From Plantago ovata (lineage: Eukaryota; Streptophyta; Magnoliopsida; Lamiales; Plantaginaceae): 64,000 nucleotides of DNA. The notes beneath the pieces were generated by a model that was not told where the DNA came from, did not search any database, and saw nothing but the letters and a program-made list of their open reading frames with translations. Position numbers and translations under genes: made by a program. The stretch covers positions 57,087,550-57,151,549 of the forward strand of contig CM051457.1 of assembly GCA_028274465.1 (NCBI GenBank), in the 5' to 3' direction. Numbering within the stretch: position 1 is the stretch's first letter; every line of letters begins with the position of its first letter. Below are positions 53,672-64,000 of this stretch, one piece after another.

Positions 53672-55077
53672 AGACGTACATAAAGTATTCATCCGATGAG
53701 TCAATAACCTTCTGGTAACTCCGTAGGTGATAGAAACATTCAACTTCGAAATCTGCAATGCAATTTTCGCATGTTAATTGATGTTCTTCATCTATCGAAT
53801 ATAGTGTCCTGTGGTTCTGTATCTCTTCCCATTTTTCTTCTTCGAAGCTGCCAAATGGGTGATGTTGAAATTCGAAGTGCTCTGGGATCCTCAGGTTCTC
53901 TATCCTCAGAGCTAAATTACGCCTGCATTTCTTCACATAATTGAGTCCTGACGGGGTACTTTTCATTTTGTTAATTGCTTCCCATCCTTGTAGTCTCTAT
54001 CCTTGTAGTCTCTGTTTCGGATCCAGTGTCAGTATTTTAAAAACCATTGATGCATACATGTATTCTGGATGTTTATATATTTTTGTGGACGCCTCTTCAA
54101 AAAGATGTCCCCTTTTCAGGTGTTCGTGGTCGTAGTACTTTTATTAGAAATAATTTTAACGTACTGACACAAAAATATATGTGCTGATCAAAGGTTGTTT
54201 TATTGTAATTAAATGAAGGCTGGTGTTGTAATTTGCTTACCAACAATGTCATGTAGTAACTCCGTGGATCTTCAGCTGTTCGACACTTGTCCATGAATTC
54301 TTTTTGCCCTGGTTTTGGTCTTCTTTCCAGGTCTTGGGGGTTGAAGAAGTTGGCCTGTAATTTGATTAGATATAACTTTAACTTATATATAGTAATTTGC
54401 TCACCACCAATGTCCTGTAGTGACATTCTGGATTTCCTGTTGTTATGCATTTGTCGATGAAATCTTTTTCCCATGGTTTTGGGGTTTTCCAGTTATTTCT
54501 TGGAATTCTGAACATGTTAACTTTCATGTAGAATCCCAGTTCTTCATATATGTGCTTGTACTTCTTGTTCCTGTCATTGTTGCAAGTCTTCATTAGTTGT
54601 CCGATTTATATGTAGAGTCAGTTATTACTAATTACCGCATATGAATAACTTACGTGAGGAGTACGCTCCCGCAATCATGTACACAGTGAGTAGCAGCAAT
54701 GAACATTATCTTGGTTTGGATGTCATCTGGTAATTGTGTGAATGATTCGAATTCAGATGTCTCTAGCGTTCTCTGTTTCTTCTGCGGCAGATAAAATTTG
54801 AAATTAGCATGTAACTGGTGATGTGTGCCACTAAACAATTTGCTTGGTTTAATGAGAGTATTCAATATGAATGTTTTAGTTGTGTAAAGGAAGTAAGATT
54901 AATTACCTTTATTCTTGTGCACCAAGTGTTTGAGGACCGAATTTGTAGCTTATAATTTTCGGCTTCTAGTCTACTGTTTAGGAGGTCCAATCGCTTTTTC
55001 ATCCAGCGCCTTTGTTCTTTGATTCGTGCAATCCCTTCTTCTAGTTCCTCTTTCGACATGTCATCAACATTCTTCAT
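53672..55077 (-). CDS. F-box-like protein gene, five probable exons
   Basis: On the - strand: exon 1 (55077-54907) starts MKNVDDMSKEELEEGI, a coiled coil; donor GTAATT. Exon 2 (54783-54655) carries the F-box-like QLPDDIQTKIMFIAATHC. Exons 3 (about 54600-54405) and 4 (54352-54240) each carry the pattern KPxxK(D/E)F(I/M)DKCxTxxxP, as in plant At2g35280-type F-box proteins where it follows the F-box, so one is probably a duplicate. Exon 5 (to about 53672) has CENCIADFEVEC. F-box proteins choose substrates for SCF ubiquitin ligases. Splice borders are read by eye; it may be a pseudogene or Helitron cargo. Confidence 0.5.
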
Positions 55078-56416
55078 TTTTCCCTGAATGAAAACTAAAA
55101 TCTAAAGCAGGAAACTAAGATCAATATCTAATTCGTCAATGACTACTGATTGACTAATAACCAATAGTAAACTCAACAAATATATAATTTCAAGAAACCA
55201 GTTATACGATTGAATAATATTAGATAAGCTCAAATATCTAGCCCCTTTACACACTAATAAAATATAAATTAAGCCAATATGCCAAGGAAAATAATCCATC
55301 CCATTGGTATCAAAATCTAGCTCAACATCTTCAATTAAACCAACTTAATTTTACCCACTTTGATTTTTTCGGTCAACAAATTTCAACTTTGACTCCCGAT
55401 TAATCTTAAACTATAATGAAAAAACATTTAATAAAACTATATTATAAAACTTTTAGCATCTAAATTTTCATAATATATTTTTTAAAAATATTTTATTATT
55501 ATTGTTTATTAGTAATTGAGATTCAAAATTCCTAAACTTTGATGGAAATTATTACTACGCCCATAATTGAGAGGTATGCAAAATGTATTGCCAAGTTAAC
55601 ATCACGTGCTACGAAGAGTGAATACGCAATCTCCACACACCTACTGCGACTTCATCTGTTTTTTCAGCTCCCACTTTTCACTTCACACCTCTTGCTTTTT
55701 CTTCTTCTTCTCGCTGCAAACCCAGTCCAAATAAAAATCGAAACTTTATCCAAAAATCCAAACCCCGGAAGCTCTCCGATGCCTCTACTAAATTCAAGAA
55801 TTCTGATAGGAAGCTCGGAGAAGGTAATGGTTTTGTTTCAAGAAATGAAATTAGTGAGGGGCATATGGGGTTTTCTTGATTTCTGAGATCTATGCATCGA
55901 TTTAGTTAGAGAGGTGCACCTTTTTCTTTAGCTGTTTAGCATATGAATGAATGATATATGAATAGTACCCGGAATCTTTAGCAATGGTCATGTTCGGGGT
56001 TCGGACAAAAATTTAGCGTGTGTTTTACATTGCATTCATCAACGGAATGGAGTATTTTTCTTATAAGAAAAAGGAAGAATTTTTTTTTTGTTTATAAAAC
56101 ATGGTTTCAATTGTCTTGTTTACATAGAAATTACATTAACTGAATATCAGCTATGAATACAGATTAGCAGGTTGGGGTTTTGTTTACCTGGAATTGTTAT
56201 TGATGATAGCCGTATTGGTTTTCCTGAGGATGAAATCTGTCTTCTGCGCTACGTAAAACTGCTCTGTGTTGCAAATTTGAAAGGAACAGAGGTGATAGTG
56301 GAAGAGTTATTCCAAAACATATATAGATCAAATCTTGCTAAACAAATTATTTACAAATCAGGATATTACGAAAATCTAATTGGTAGTATTTAATGAAGTA
56401 TGGTGGACTCACAGGA
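55078..56416. other. Interval between the F-box-like and RPA-like genes
   Basis: AT-rich. A + strand frame at 55539-55886 has a pyrimidine-rich start and a Lys/Ser-rich alternative frame ending near a GAGAAG|GTAATGG donor at 55825, and a second + frame (56172-56393, around GIVIDDSRIGFPEDEICLLR) could be a further exon. I do not recognise either protein; the pair may be the remains of one more + strand gene. Confidence 0.35.
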
Positions 56417-59386
56417 TAATACTTTTCGTGGAACACTTCTTCATCCTCTTCAAAGATCATTTTTCCTTGTTTACCAAAAAGTCTGACCATCATATTTTCT
56501 CCACTTGAGTCGCATGCTTGTATACAAAAACGGTACCTGCATTGTTTGATTGTTAATGACATGATTATGTAATCTATTATAATTTTTTAAGTATGAAAAT
56601 TTTTAATACCTTCGAATCGCATTCTTTTTAGCTGAGCATTTCTTGGTTGAACAATAGAATTCTCTTCCAAAGGTTACTATCTGTTCTACAATAGAAAGTC
56701 TCACAACACATACATAAAAGAAGGGGGGACTTCGCATAATTTTGCTTCAACAGTCAGTGCATATTTTCCGGGCTGTTACATAATAAATTTGCAAAAAAAG
56801 TTTAAACAAATAGTAAATCAATAGTATATAAAATTTTCAAAAATTTAAACTCTTACCGAATTCAACTGTAATAGTTCAGAGATGGTGATTGCACGGGGTG
56901 GTAAGTCATTGTAAAGAGGTACTTCATCATCCATTCGGCTCATATCGTCAACATTGTATGACATTCTCGTTGACTCACCAATTTTATATGTGGTCTTGTT
57001 AATAGTGAATCTCCACTTTCCTTTCAGGTATTGATTAATGTCTTCTTGTGGTATCATCCAATACTAAACAATCATTTATTGAATTAGATATAATGAAATT
57101 AATTTTTAAAAATATTTAATGTTATTATTAAACATAAAATCGTTTGATACCGGATGGTATTCTTTATGGAACTCATATTCATTGAGATACACGATCTTCT
57201 CTCCAAATTTTCCAAAACATGTAGCATTAATTTCATCACTCGAGTCTTTCAGTTTTATTGGAAATAGAAACCTGATACAAAGATGGTTCATTTATATTAG
57301 TCATAATTCCATATAAAGGTATATCGATTTTATAGTTCGAATGTAATATATATTTACCTCCGTATAGCAAACTTGTACTCATTGCATGGTCGATTCGCAC
57401 ACATAAACTTTTCCCCTGGATTGAGATTGACCTTGGAATAGCACTTTTCACAGCACAGCACACGTACATGAAAGAGGCTGGAACACCCTCTAGATTTGCT
57501 TCAGCTGTGATTATGTATTTGTTTTCCTGATGTATAAGACAAATCACTTTATAGTTTTAAAGTAATAACTATAGTTGAAAAGTAATAAGTTTAAAGTGTA
57601 ATAAAAATTCAACAATAAACAAATTATTCAATCCTTACTTCTTTGGCCTTCAGTAGCTCAGTAAGTGATAGTTCTGGGTAAATAACTTGGGATGCATCAT
57701 CTATTTTTTCGATAGATAATAACCCTTTTGTTATTTTCTCCTTTATAATGGCCCAGTTTTCAGTTCTCCTGTACATATTTTAAAACAATCTCAATTAACG
57801 AATCAAAATGACATTTTTAATTCAAAACAATGCTCTGCGCAAAAATATATTATGATTGCTTAACATTACCATTTTTGCATCTCCATCACGTCCGGATTAA
57901 CATCTAATTGTGTTATGACCAATGAGTCCCAATTTGGAGAGAGTGATTTACCTATATTATTGTAATAAATATTAAATAAATAGTTATAACAATATTACAT
58001 CTATTTATATTCATTTAAAAATATAAACGTACCGAACTTTTTGTGAACCTTAAAATTAATAAGGGTCACAACTGGAGTATCTTGCAAAAGGACAGAACGC
58101 GTCCTATCAGTAATAGTGTTTTTCCACAGAGTGAATCTTATTACATTGAACGTGAAAACATTATAATAAAAAATAAAAGAGTTGTACATAGTATTCTCCA
58201 TATTATTGACTTGTATAAATTATGGAAATATAAATTTTCGAAAACTTACTTATTGTCAAGGCAAACATAATCATTCACAGGACCTGTAGATGTGGGACGA
58301 TCTTGTTCTTCTTTAATAACCACCACAATGACATCTAAATTTAAAAAAAAAAGAAAAAGAGAGATCAAGATTAAATTATTTAAATATGAATTAATATACC
58401 AACGTAATAAGAAATGTTAGCATTTTTCGATACTTACTCAACGAAGAATCTATCACAAAATCATCACGGTTTGAAAAATATCCTTGAAAAGGATTTTTAA
58501 CTATGGTAGGACGTTCAACAGCTACCACCAAAGTTTGTGCATTGATTACCCAATTATAAAAAGCACTCTGAGAAAAAGGAGACTTGAATGTTTTATTTGC
58601 TCCTCTGATCCCTGCGTTTGATATGACATAAGTCATGTCTTGTAGGATTATATCCTTATATAGGTCTATATCTGAACCATATATCACGGCATCAACGCAA
58701 TTACCCTGAGTATTAATAAAATCATTACAGAATTTAGAAGACAATTTGATAAGGATAAAAAGTACAGAATTAAAAAAAAAAAAAAAAAAAAAGAATACAG
58801 AATTGTAAATTATGTCTAATTACCCATTCATCCGCAAGAACCAGATTTTGATACTTCCTCCGATCGCTTTTCTTTGATATCAAAAACGGTTTCTTGACTA
58901 AAACAATAACCCTCACTCTCCAATTGGCAGTGTGCGGACCTTGCTTAATTGGTCTTCCATCCTCCTACAGCAGATAGATATAAATTAAGTCATTCATAAG
59001 TATAGTGCAAATCACACTTTTTGTATGTGTTAACTTGCTACCAATGTGCAGTCAAATTTAAACCAAGATCACAGGAAACAATGTATGTGCTACAAGGAAC
59101 TTTAATTGACATGCACTATTTAACCATTTAAGTAAATATTAACTTAGTAAAATATGAATCTATCTGAAGCGTGGAAGTGATCATAATCAAACCCATCAAC
59201 CAGTTTGTCAGCTTATTTAACACATGAAAGTATGACGTGCTATCAAATTATTAAAGAAAAATTCCATGGAGAGAAAAAAGGTACATGAATGTTAAGAGCA
59301 GAGTGAGGCGGAGGAACAATGATGTTTCTTAAACTATCACGGTGGAGGCGTGAATCGTCCTCAGCTTCTAATGAGTCCTTCAAATC
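56417..59386 (-). CDS. RPA70/OB-fold-like gene with duplicated zinc module
   Basis: Intron-rich gene on the - strand. Probable exons: 59386-59286 (uncertain), 58967-58823 (DGRPIKQGPHTANWRVRVIV, DUF223-type OB start), 58705-58438, about 58337-58251, about 58155-58033 (VVTLINFKVHKKF), 57956-57871, 57772-57641, 57535-57359, 57271-57151, 57059-56857, about 56765-56610 and 56534-56417. The zinc-ribbon OB module of the replication factor A C-terminal type occurs twice: CCEKC...FMC...C near 57450-57380 and a second with FYCSTKKCSAKKNAIRR near 56650. Each needs a one-base shift at the same point. RPA-like genes bind single-stranded DNA; plant Helitrons often carry one. Confidence 0.6.
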
Positions 59387-59548
59387 CAGAATAACGTAAG
59401 AAAGAAAATATATTACGATGGTGGTGTGGGAATATATATAGTAGTAATTTATTAGGAATTATATATTATGTATTGTATACTTGTGAGAAAATATCTCATT
59501 TTTATCCATTACATAAGAGTTTGGAATAAAAATAAATATAATAACAAT

Positions 59549-59656
59549 AATATTACTATCAAACTCTACTCACGGCCTAGTAGCAATATATTTTGTGAAT
59601 TTAATATTACTATCAAACTCTACTCACGGCCTAGTAGCAATATATTTTGTGAATTT
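59549..59656. repeat. Two-copy 54-bp perfect tandem repeat
   Basis: Units 59549-59602 and 59603-59656 are identical and include CTACTCACGGCCTAGTAGC. Sequence around it (59387-60170) is AT-rich, with a possible exon of unknown nature near 59953-60140 on the - strand (HYKKIIKWLRKGLQKQNQV). Confidence 0.85.
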
Positions 59657-60170
59657 GTGTACATATACCGCAAATATTCAGCATAATTAATTAATTCGTT
59701 TGTAAATTAAATAATAGTACGGATCATGTTAATCTTAAAGTTTTATTAAGAATTTTTTTAGAATTTACTTTCATATTATAATTTCTTTTTTAGTAATATT
59801 ATTTTGGAATAATTCGCGTTTAAAGTTCATAAAAAACAATTCTAAGAAAAAATTGCTAACAACATGGATTAAAAAAACTCTAATAATTATAATGCTGGTA
59901 ACAATATTTTAAATTTTAATATATGTATATGTATATATATTGATCGTTTATGTTAATTAATTGCATAAGATGATAATTTGTAGTAATAAATTGGAAGATA
60001 ATTAGCAGCAACTTCACTAACTTTTCTCACGTAGCTTGCAGTGCCATCAATCAACATTCGCATCCCCATTAAGAGAAGAACTTGGTTCTGTTTCTGCAGG
60101 CCCTTCCGCAACCATTTAATTATTTTCTTGTAATGGGTCCCCTGTAACATAATCGAACACTTATAAGTAC

Positions 60171-60837
60171 CTGCAACCTAGCTCTCCTATCTTCCTTCCT
60201 CTGAGCAAGTGCAACATAAAGAGGTTTGTTGAGAATCATCTTTCCATTCATTTCAGCAAGCTACAAAACCAACAAAAGCCAAGCCTCTTCATGAGAAAAC
60301 AGGTAAATGCAATCAGGCTAGGAGTGTGCATAGACATAAGCTTACAACTCTAGCAGCATCTTCCGCTGATGAGAAAGCAACAAATCCAGAACCCCGACTT
60401 ATCCCTTTAGGGTCTAGCATCACCTGTATAAACATTGGAGAAATGTTAGTGCACTGATCAGCCTACAGGTACTACCAATATTATGCCGACAAAGACAAAC
60501 ATCTAAAACGTAAACTAACCTTGCAGGATGTGATTGAACCAAATGGAGAGAACATCTCCTTAAGCTTATCATCATCAACAGTATCATCCATATTTTTAAC
60601 ATAAAGATTGTTCCTTTGTACTTGAGACTCATCAACTGCCTCCTTTTCCCTTGGATCAAACCTATGTTTCAACTCTACCTCCCTCTCAGATTTTTTTTGC
60701 CGACTTCCCTTGGCTACATTGTTCCATCGACCAGATATCAATTTTCTGCCCATAAGAGATTCAACAGCTCTAGCAGCATCATCTACATTATCAAAGTTGA
60801 TAAACCCAAAACATTTTGATGATCCATCTTCATTTCT
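60171..60837 (-). pseudogene. Poly(A)-binding protein gene fragment (RRM3-RRM4), three exons
   Basis: Exons 60837-60530, 60423-60346 and 60260-60171 with AG/GT borders. Reads SSKCFGFINFDNVDDAARAV, KKSEREVELKHRF, NLYVKNMDDTVDDDKLKEMF, GISRGSGFVAFSSAEDAA and LNKPLYVALAQRKEDRRARL: the end of one RRM, the linker and RRM4 of cytoplasmic poly(A)-binding protein. Upstream and downstream exons are missing. Introns are kept, so the piece was copied as DNA, not from mRNA. The upstream side runs straight into unrelated sequence. Confidence 0.8.
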
Positions 60838-61016
60838 GAGCTTGCATCATCATTCTTAGTACCGACTGGTAAACTTTCATGTTCGGTAGGCCAGTCCGTC
60901 TCACCAATTTGCAATTGTGTGCCAAACTGGAGTCTAGAAATGGGGAAGAAAGAGAAGCAGCAAAAGAGCGCTAGCAGCAGCACCAACAAGCCAGAGGTCG
61001 GGCCAACGGGCTACGC

Positions 61017-61049
61017 CTTGAGCTCCTTCAAGATCCGCTTCGAAGCCAT
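61017..61049 (-). pseudogene. Ubiquitin-conjugating enzyme E2 5' coding fragment
   Basis: ATG at 61049-61047 reads MASKRILKELK, the exact start of the plant UBC8/UBC10-type E2 enzymes, preceded by an acceptor-like TTGGATTAG. After 11 codons the match ends and a stop follows at once. Short, so assignment rests on family knowledge of this N terminus. On the opposite strand the region reads MGKKEKQQKSASSSTNKPEV, possibly a piece of another gene. Confidence 0.45.
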
Positions 61050-61133
61050 TTCCTAATCCAAACAAACAAGCAAAATCAGAAAACCTAGATCCATTTCCGA
61101 TAACCGAATCGAATAACAAAACAGCAACTGAAC

Positions 61134-61604
61134 CTCAAACAAATCCTCTCCCAAACCCTACCCAATTCCCCTTCTGCTTCCATCCGCTTCTCTCTCAATC
61201 GGAAAGATGAGCTCCAATCCGAAACCGCCCAATCGCTTCAGTCCCTTGGCATCGCTGCTGGAGACCTTATCTTCTACTCCCTCGATCATCATTCTGGTTC
61301 GACTTCGCTAAATCCCCTTCCTACCAAGCCCGATGTTGCCCCAATTTCAGATTTATCCAATTCGGAGTGCTTGGCAAGCTCGAAAACCATAGGTTTGGAT
61401 GAATCCGGCTCCGGCTCTTCTGATGCACATAAACGGAAAACCCTAGGTTTGGAGGAAGCTGGTGGTGCTTATATGGATGTAGATGGAGATGGAGGAGGTG
61501 AGATGAAGATAAAAGGGGAAACTAAAGACATAATGCGGCTAATAGCTAATAAATTGAAGGCGTGTGGAGCTCCACGCGTTTTTCAACCTGTTATTATATA
61601 CTGA
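61134..61604 (+). pseudogene. SKIP22-like F-box protein N-terminal fragment
   Basis: 156 codons open to the stop at 61602-61604. Reads LKQILSQTLPNSPSASIRFS, LNRKDELQSE, SLQSLGIAAGDLIFYSL and later GETKDIMRLIANKLKACGAP. This resembles the ubiquitin-like N-terminal region of SKIP22-type F-box proteins (recognised from memory). The first strand of that region and the F-box itself are missing, and it abuts the E2 fragment in opposite orientation. Confidence 0.5.
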
Positions 61605-62190
61605 TAATTATAATTGCGTTTTCCAAAACCAGTTCGTCCCCTTATAAAACATAATAACTACCTTTATATGTATTTTCGAAAAAAAAAAAAAACTACCTTT
61701 ATTTGTGATTCCCAAACAAGCTGGTTTCCGTATTGAATATGATATCTAAGTTCACCTTAAAGTTAAACAAGTGCCTATATAAAGGTTCGTATTCCCAAAA
61801 TTTAAGGTAACTAGTTAACTAAGGACTGAGTCAAGCATTAACTGCACTCTCACTCCTAGAACATAATTTCCAAGGAAGGTCTGCATCTTCTTTGGAATAA
61901 AGTCTGTTTACACCGGTTTAACCATACAGCTAACCGATCATACTTGACTAACCCCGTCCCCATTGTTTACTATTTTTAGAGTAATTCTAAGGATCATGAG
62001 GATCACTTAGATAGTATCATTTGTACTACTTATCCGGTACCACTTGAACAACTTAATGTGTGTACAACGTCTACGTTTTTAGACTGTTAGTAAAATATCC
62101 TAGAGACAACCACATTTAAGGAAAATATATACTACATCACAATCAACGTAATATAATATATGTTTGTTATTCATGTTTATGTTTGCTTAC
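61605..62190. other. AT-rich sequence without genes
   Basis: No credible ORF. One A13 run near 61680. Nothing else recognised. Confidence 0.5.
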
Positions 62191-62201
62191 GTGTGTATGT
62201 G

Positions 62202-62271
<70 letters not shown>
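62191..62271. repeat. Compound microsatellite (GT)n(TA)n
   Basis: GT-rich run at 62191-62210 followed by about 30 TA units to 62271. Likely length-polymorphic. Confidence 0.95.
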
Positions 62272-62272
<1 letters not shown>

Positions 62273-63800
62273 CACTAGGCAATACATCATGTCATATCTT
62301 TATCTGGTTTGTCTGTATCGATATGTAAATATGTCCCTAGTGGATAATGTATTATCACATAGTAAGTGGGAGCTATGTGAAATATCATATATCCCAAACT
62401 CTCTCTAGTTGAAGCTCATGTCGGGTGGGGGTCTGAATGAAGCGATTGAGACTAGCATGCGTTTGGAAGTTATACGTGTTGGAGCAAGTATGGTCGATCC
62501 CACATCCATGGAAATCGCATGGGCGATTCCATAATGTTCCCATAACTGCGCATGGTTGTTCAAGGAAGATATCCAAACAATGGAAGTACCCACCGGAGCT
62601 CCCATCGATGTAAACACTACACCAAGGTGTCTATGGGAACCGGAGTTGTGGAAGTGGTACCATTCGTCCTTAGACTCTCAGGTCTTTATCATCACATATG
62701 CTGAGCCATTTTCTTTAGTTGTAACCAATGCTTGCACCCTGAAATACGTGGTAGATGCGGTCCAAGTGGGAACTTGGCAATATGCATAGGGTTGGTGGTA
62801 GTTGGTCTCTGGAAAGGATTGATCTCTCATGTGTAGCATAGGAGAGTACTAGTCAAGTCATTCGTAGTTGTGCTGGTTAAGTCATTGGCCAATGCATAGA
62901 TATGTTTAGGATGTCCTAAATATATCTCGGAAACCAAACAACTCTATGAAGACGCCATGAGTGCATTATCAGGATAGACACTTTATCGATCCTAGATGCA
63001 TTCGAGATAGTCAGATGAAAGGACCTTACCATCGTCTCATTGAGTGCAACAGGCTTTCCAACGAAAGGTAGTTTTGAGGTTCCTCTCAAACGTCCTCATG
63101 TATTAATATTGCAAGTGGAATTATTCGGGAGTTCCAATGTGTAGCAGTCTTGTCTATCTTAATACATTGAGGCCCTATGGGTCACACTATGGGGTGGACC
63201 GGCTTGTCAAAAGTACTATAGGAAGAATTATAATTAACTAGTTTAATTATAATTGTTTGTGGCATAATTAATATTTTGGAAATGTTAATTATATATATTA
63301 ATTATGTATTAATATATTAATAGTATTTTGAGAATACAATTATGGGTTAATTGAAAGGATATATTAGTTGGATTAATATATGCACTTGGGTAAGATTTAA
63401 ATTGAATTTAGGGTCTTTTGCATACAATACCCTTGTTAGTACTTTTAATTACATCTATCACCCTCTTAGTCCGAAAATTGCATCCATATCCTTGTTAGAC
63501 AAAACAAATTACATCTGGATCCACGACCTTGACTTTTGGCGAACTAATTCATTGAAAGTACTTTTTTACCCTTGGTCAATTATCAGATCTTTTGGTTGAC
63601 CAAACGATTAGAACTTTTGTTTATTACACTTTTAACTCAAATATTTTCATTTTTACAAAATTAACACAAGATATATAAAAACAGACCCACTAATTTTAAA
63701 ATATTTCAAGATGGTCCAAAAACATATTTAAAAACAAACCCCTAAAAAATTTATATTTCAATATACGTCCAAAATTATTAAAAAAAAAGAGATAAAATCA
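62272..63800. other. Unassigned intergenic sequence
   Basis: About 1.5 kb. A short + frame (62556-62789, around VPTGAPIDVNTTPRCLWEPE) and - frames over it have no known match in my memory. The section 62880-63340 has the look of degraded retrotransposon flank but no LTR ends could be fixed. AT-rich palindromic runs (TTAATTATATATATTAATTA) lie near 63285. Confidence 0.4.
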
Positions 63801-63806
63801 CAGATT

Positions 63807-64000
63807 GGAGCTGCTTAACAGCTCCAAATCGGAGCTATTATAGCTCCGATCTGGGTCTGTAACAGCCCTACATCGGAGATGTAACGGCTCCGATTTGGGG
63901 CTATTAAACACCCCCAAATCGAAGCTATTTACAGCTCCGATCTGGGGTTGTAACAGCTCCGATCCGACGCCGGAGCTATTTACAGCTACAAAGCCGGAGC
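63807..64000. repeat. Palindromic minisatellite, runs off the window
   Basis: Degenerate units of about 28-35 bp built on GGAGCT-(A/G)TT(A/T)AC-AGCTCCGAT, so each unit is itself an imperfect inverted repeat. At least five units are visible up to the right edge. Confidence 0.75.

Noticed and set aside
62160..62408. Tyr-Ile repeat protein
   Set aside because: Translation of the (TA)n microsatellite.
62880..63340. Solo LTR
   Set aside because: The sequence has a retrotransposon-like look but I could not find TG...CA ends with a target-site duplication.
53193..64000. Helitron Rep/helicase gene
   Set aside because: No Rep or helicase motif was found in any frame of this region, and no reliable 5' TC terminus could be placed.

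Overview
The window is plant nuclear DNA, most likely from a eudicot. I infer this from intron-containing plant genes, a Copia lineage of the Sirevirus type (extra ORF after pol, initiator-Met tRNA primer site) and Athila-type Gypsy elements (tRNA-Asp primer site). No bacterial operons, rRNA genes, tRNA genes or CRISPR arrays are present. I cannot name the species.

Positions 1-52967 are a nested stack of LTR retrotransposons. Only the right-hand halves of most insertions lie inside the window. From inside to outside: Copia C1 (+, 1-17789) sits in the LTR of Gypsy G1 (+, 17790-27649). G1 is also hit by a reverse-oriented relative, G1b (-, 21738-26782). G1 sits in Gypsy G2 (-, 27650-31813), G2 in Gypsy G3 (+, 31814-35384), G3 in Copia C2 (-, 35385-46459), C2 in Copia C3 (+, 46460-52967), and C3 in host DNA. 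The left halves should lie upstream of the window in mirrored order.

C1 contains a 100-N assembly gap (6810-6909). About 6.25 kb on its left (560-6809) is repeated almost exactly on its right (6910 to about 13171). This is best read as two contig ends, or two haplotypes, that overlap but were not merged. The three Copia elements share gag, PR, IN, RT and RNase H, a series of covarying small hairpins, an internal TATA box, a long hydrophilic third ORF with three in-frame intron-like blocks, a polypurine tract, and LTRs of 1.45-1.64 kb. All pol copies carry stops or frameshifts. G1, G1b and G2 encode gag and protease only, with no RT or integrase seen, and look like non-autonomous partners. G3 keeps an integrase remnant. 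G1, G1b, G2 and G3 all carry GC-rich palindrome clusters in the LTR, and most also in the interior.

Positions 52968-64000 are host or Helitron-type DNA. A textbook Helitron 3' end on the - strand lies at 53193-53224. Next to it are an F-box-like gene, an intron-rich RPA/OB-fold gene with a duplicated zinc module, and pieces of three unrelated host genes (poly(A)-binding protein, ubiquitin-conjugating enzyme, SKIP22-like F-box protein). This is the signature of gene-fragment capture. The last 2.4 kb holds a (GT)n(TA)n microsatellite, unassigned sequence and a palindromic minisatellite running off the window.
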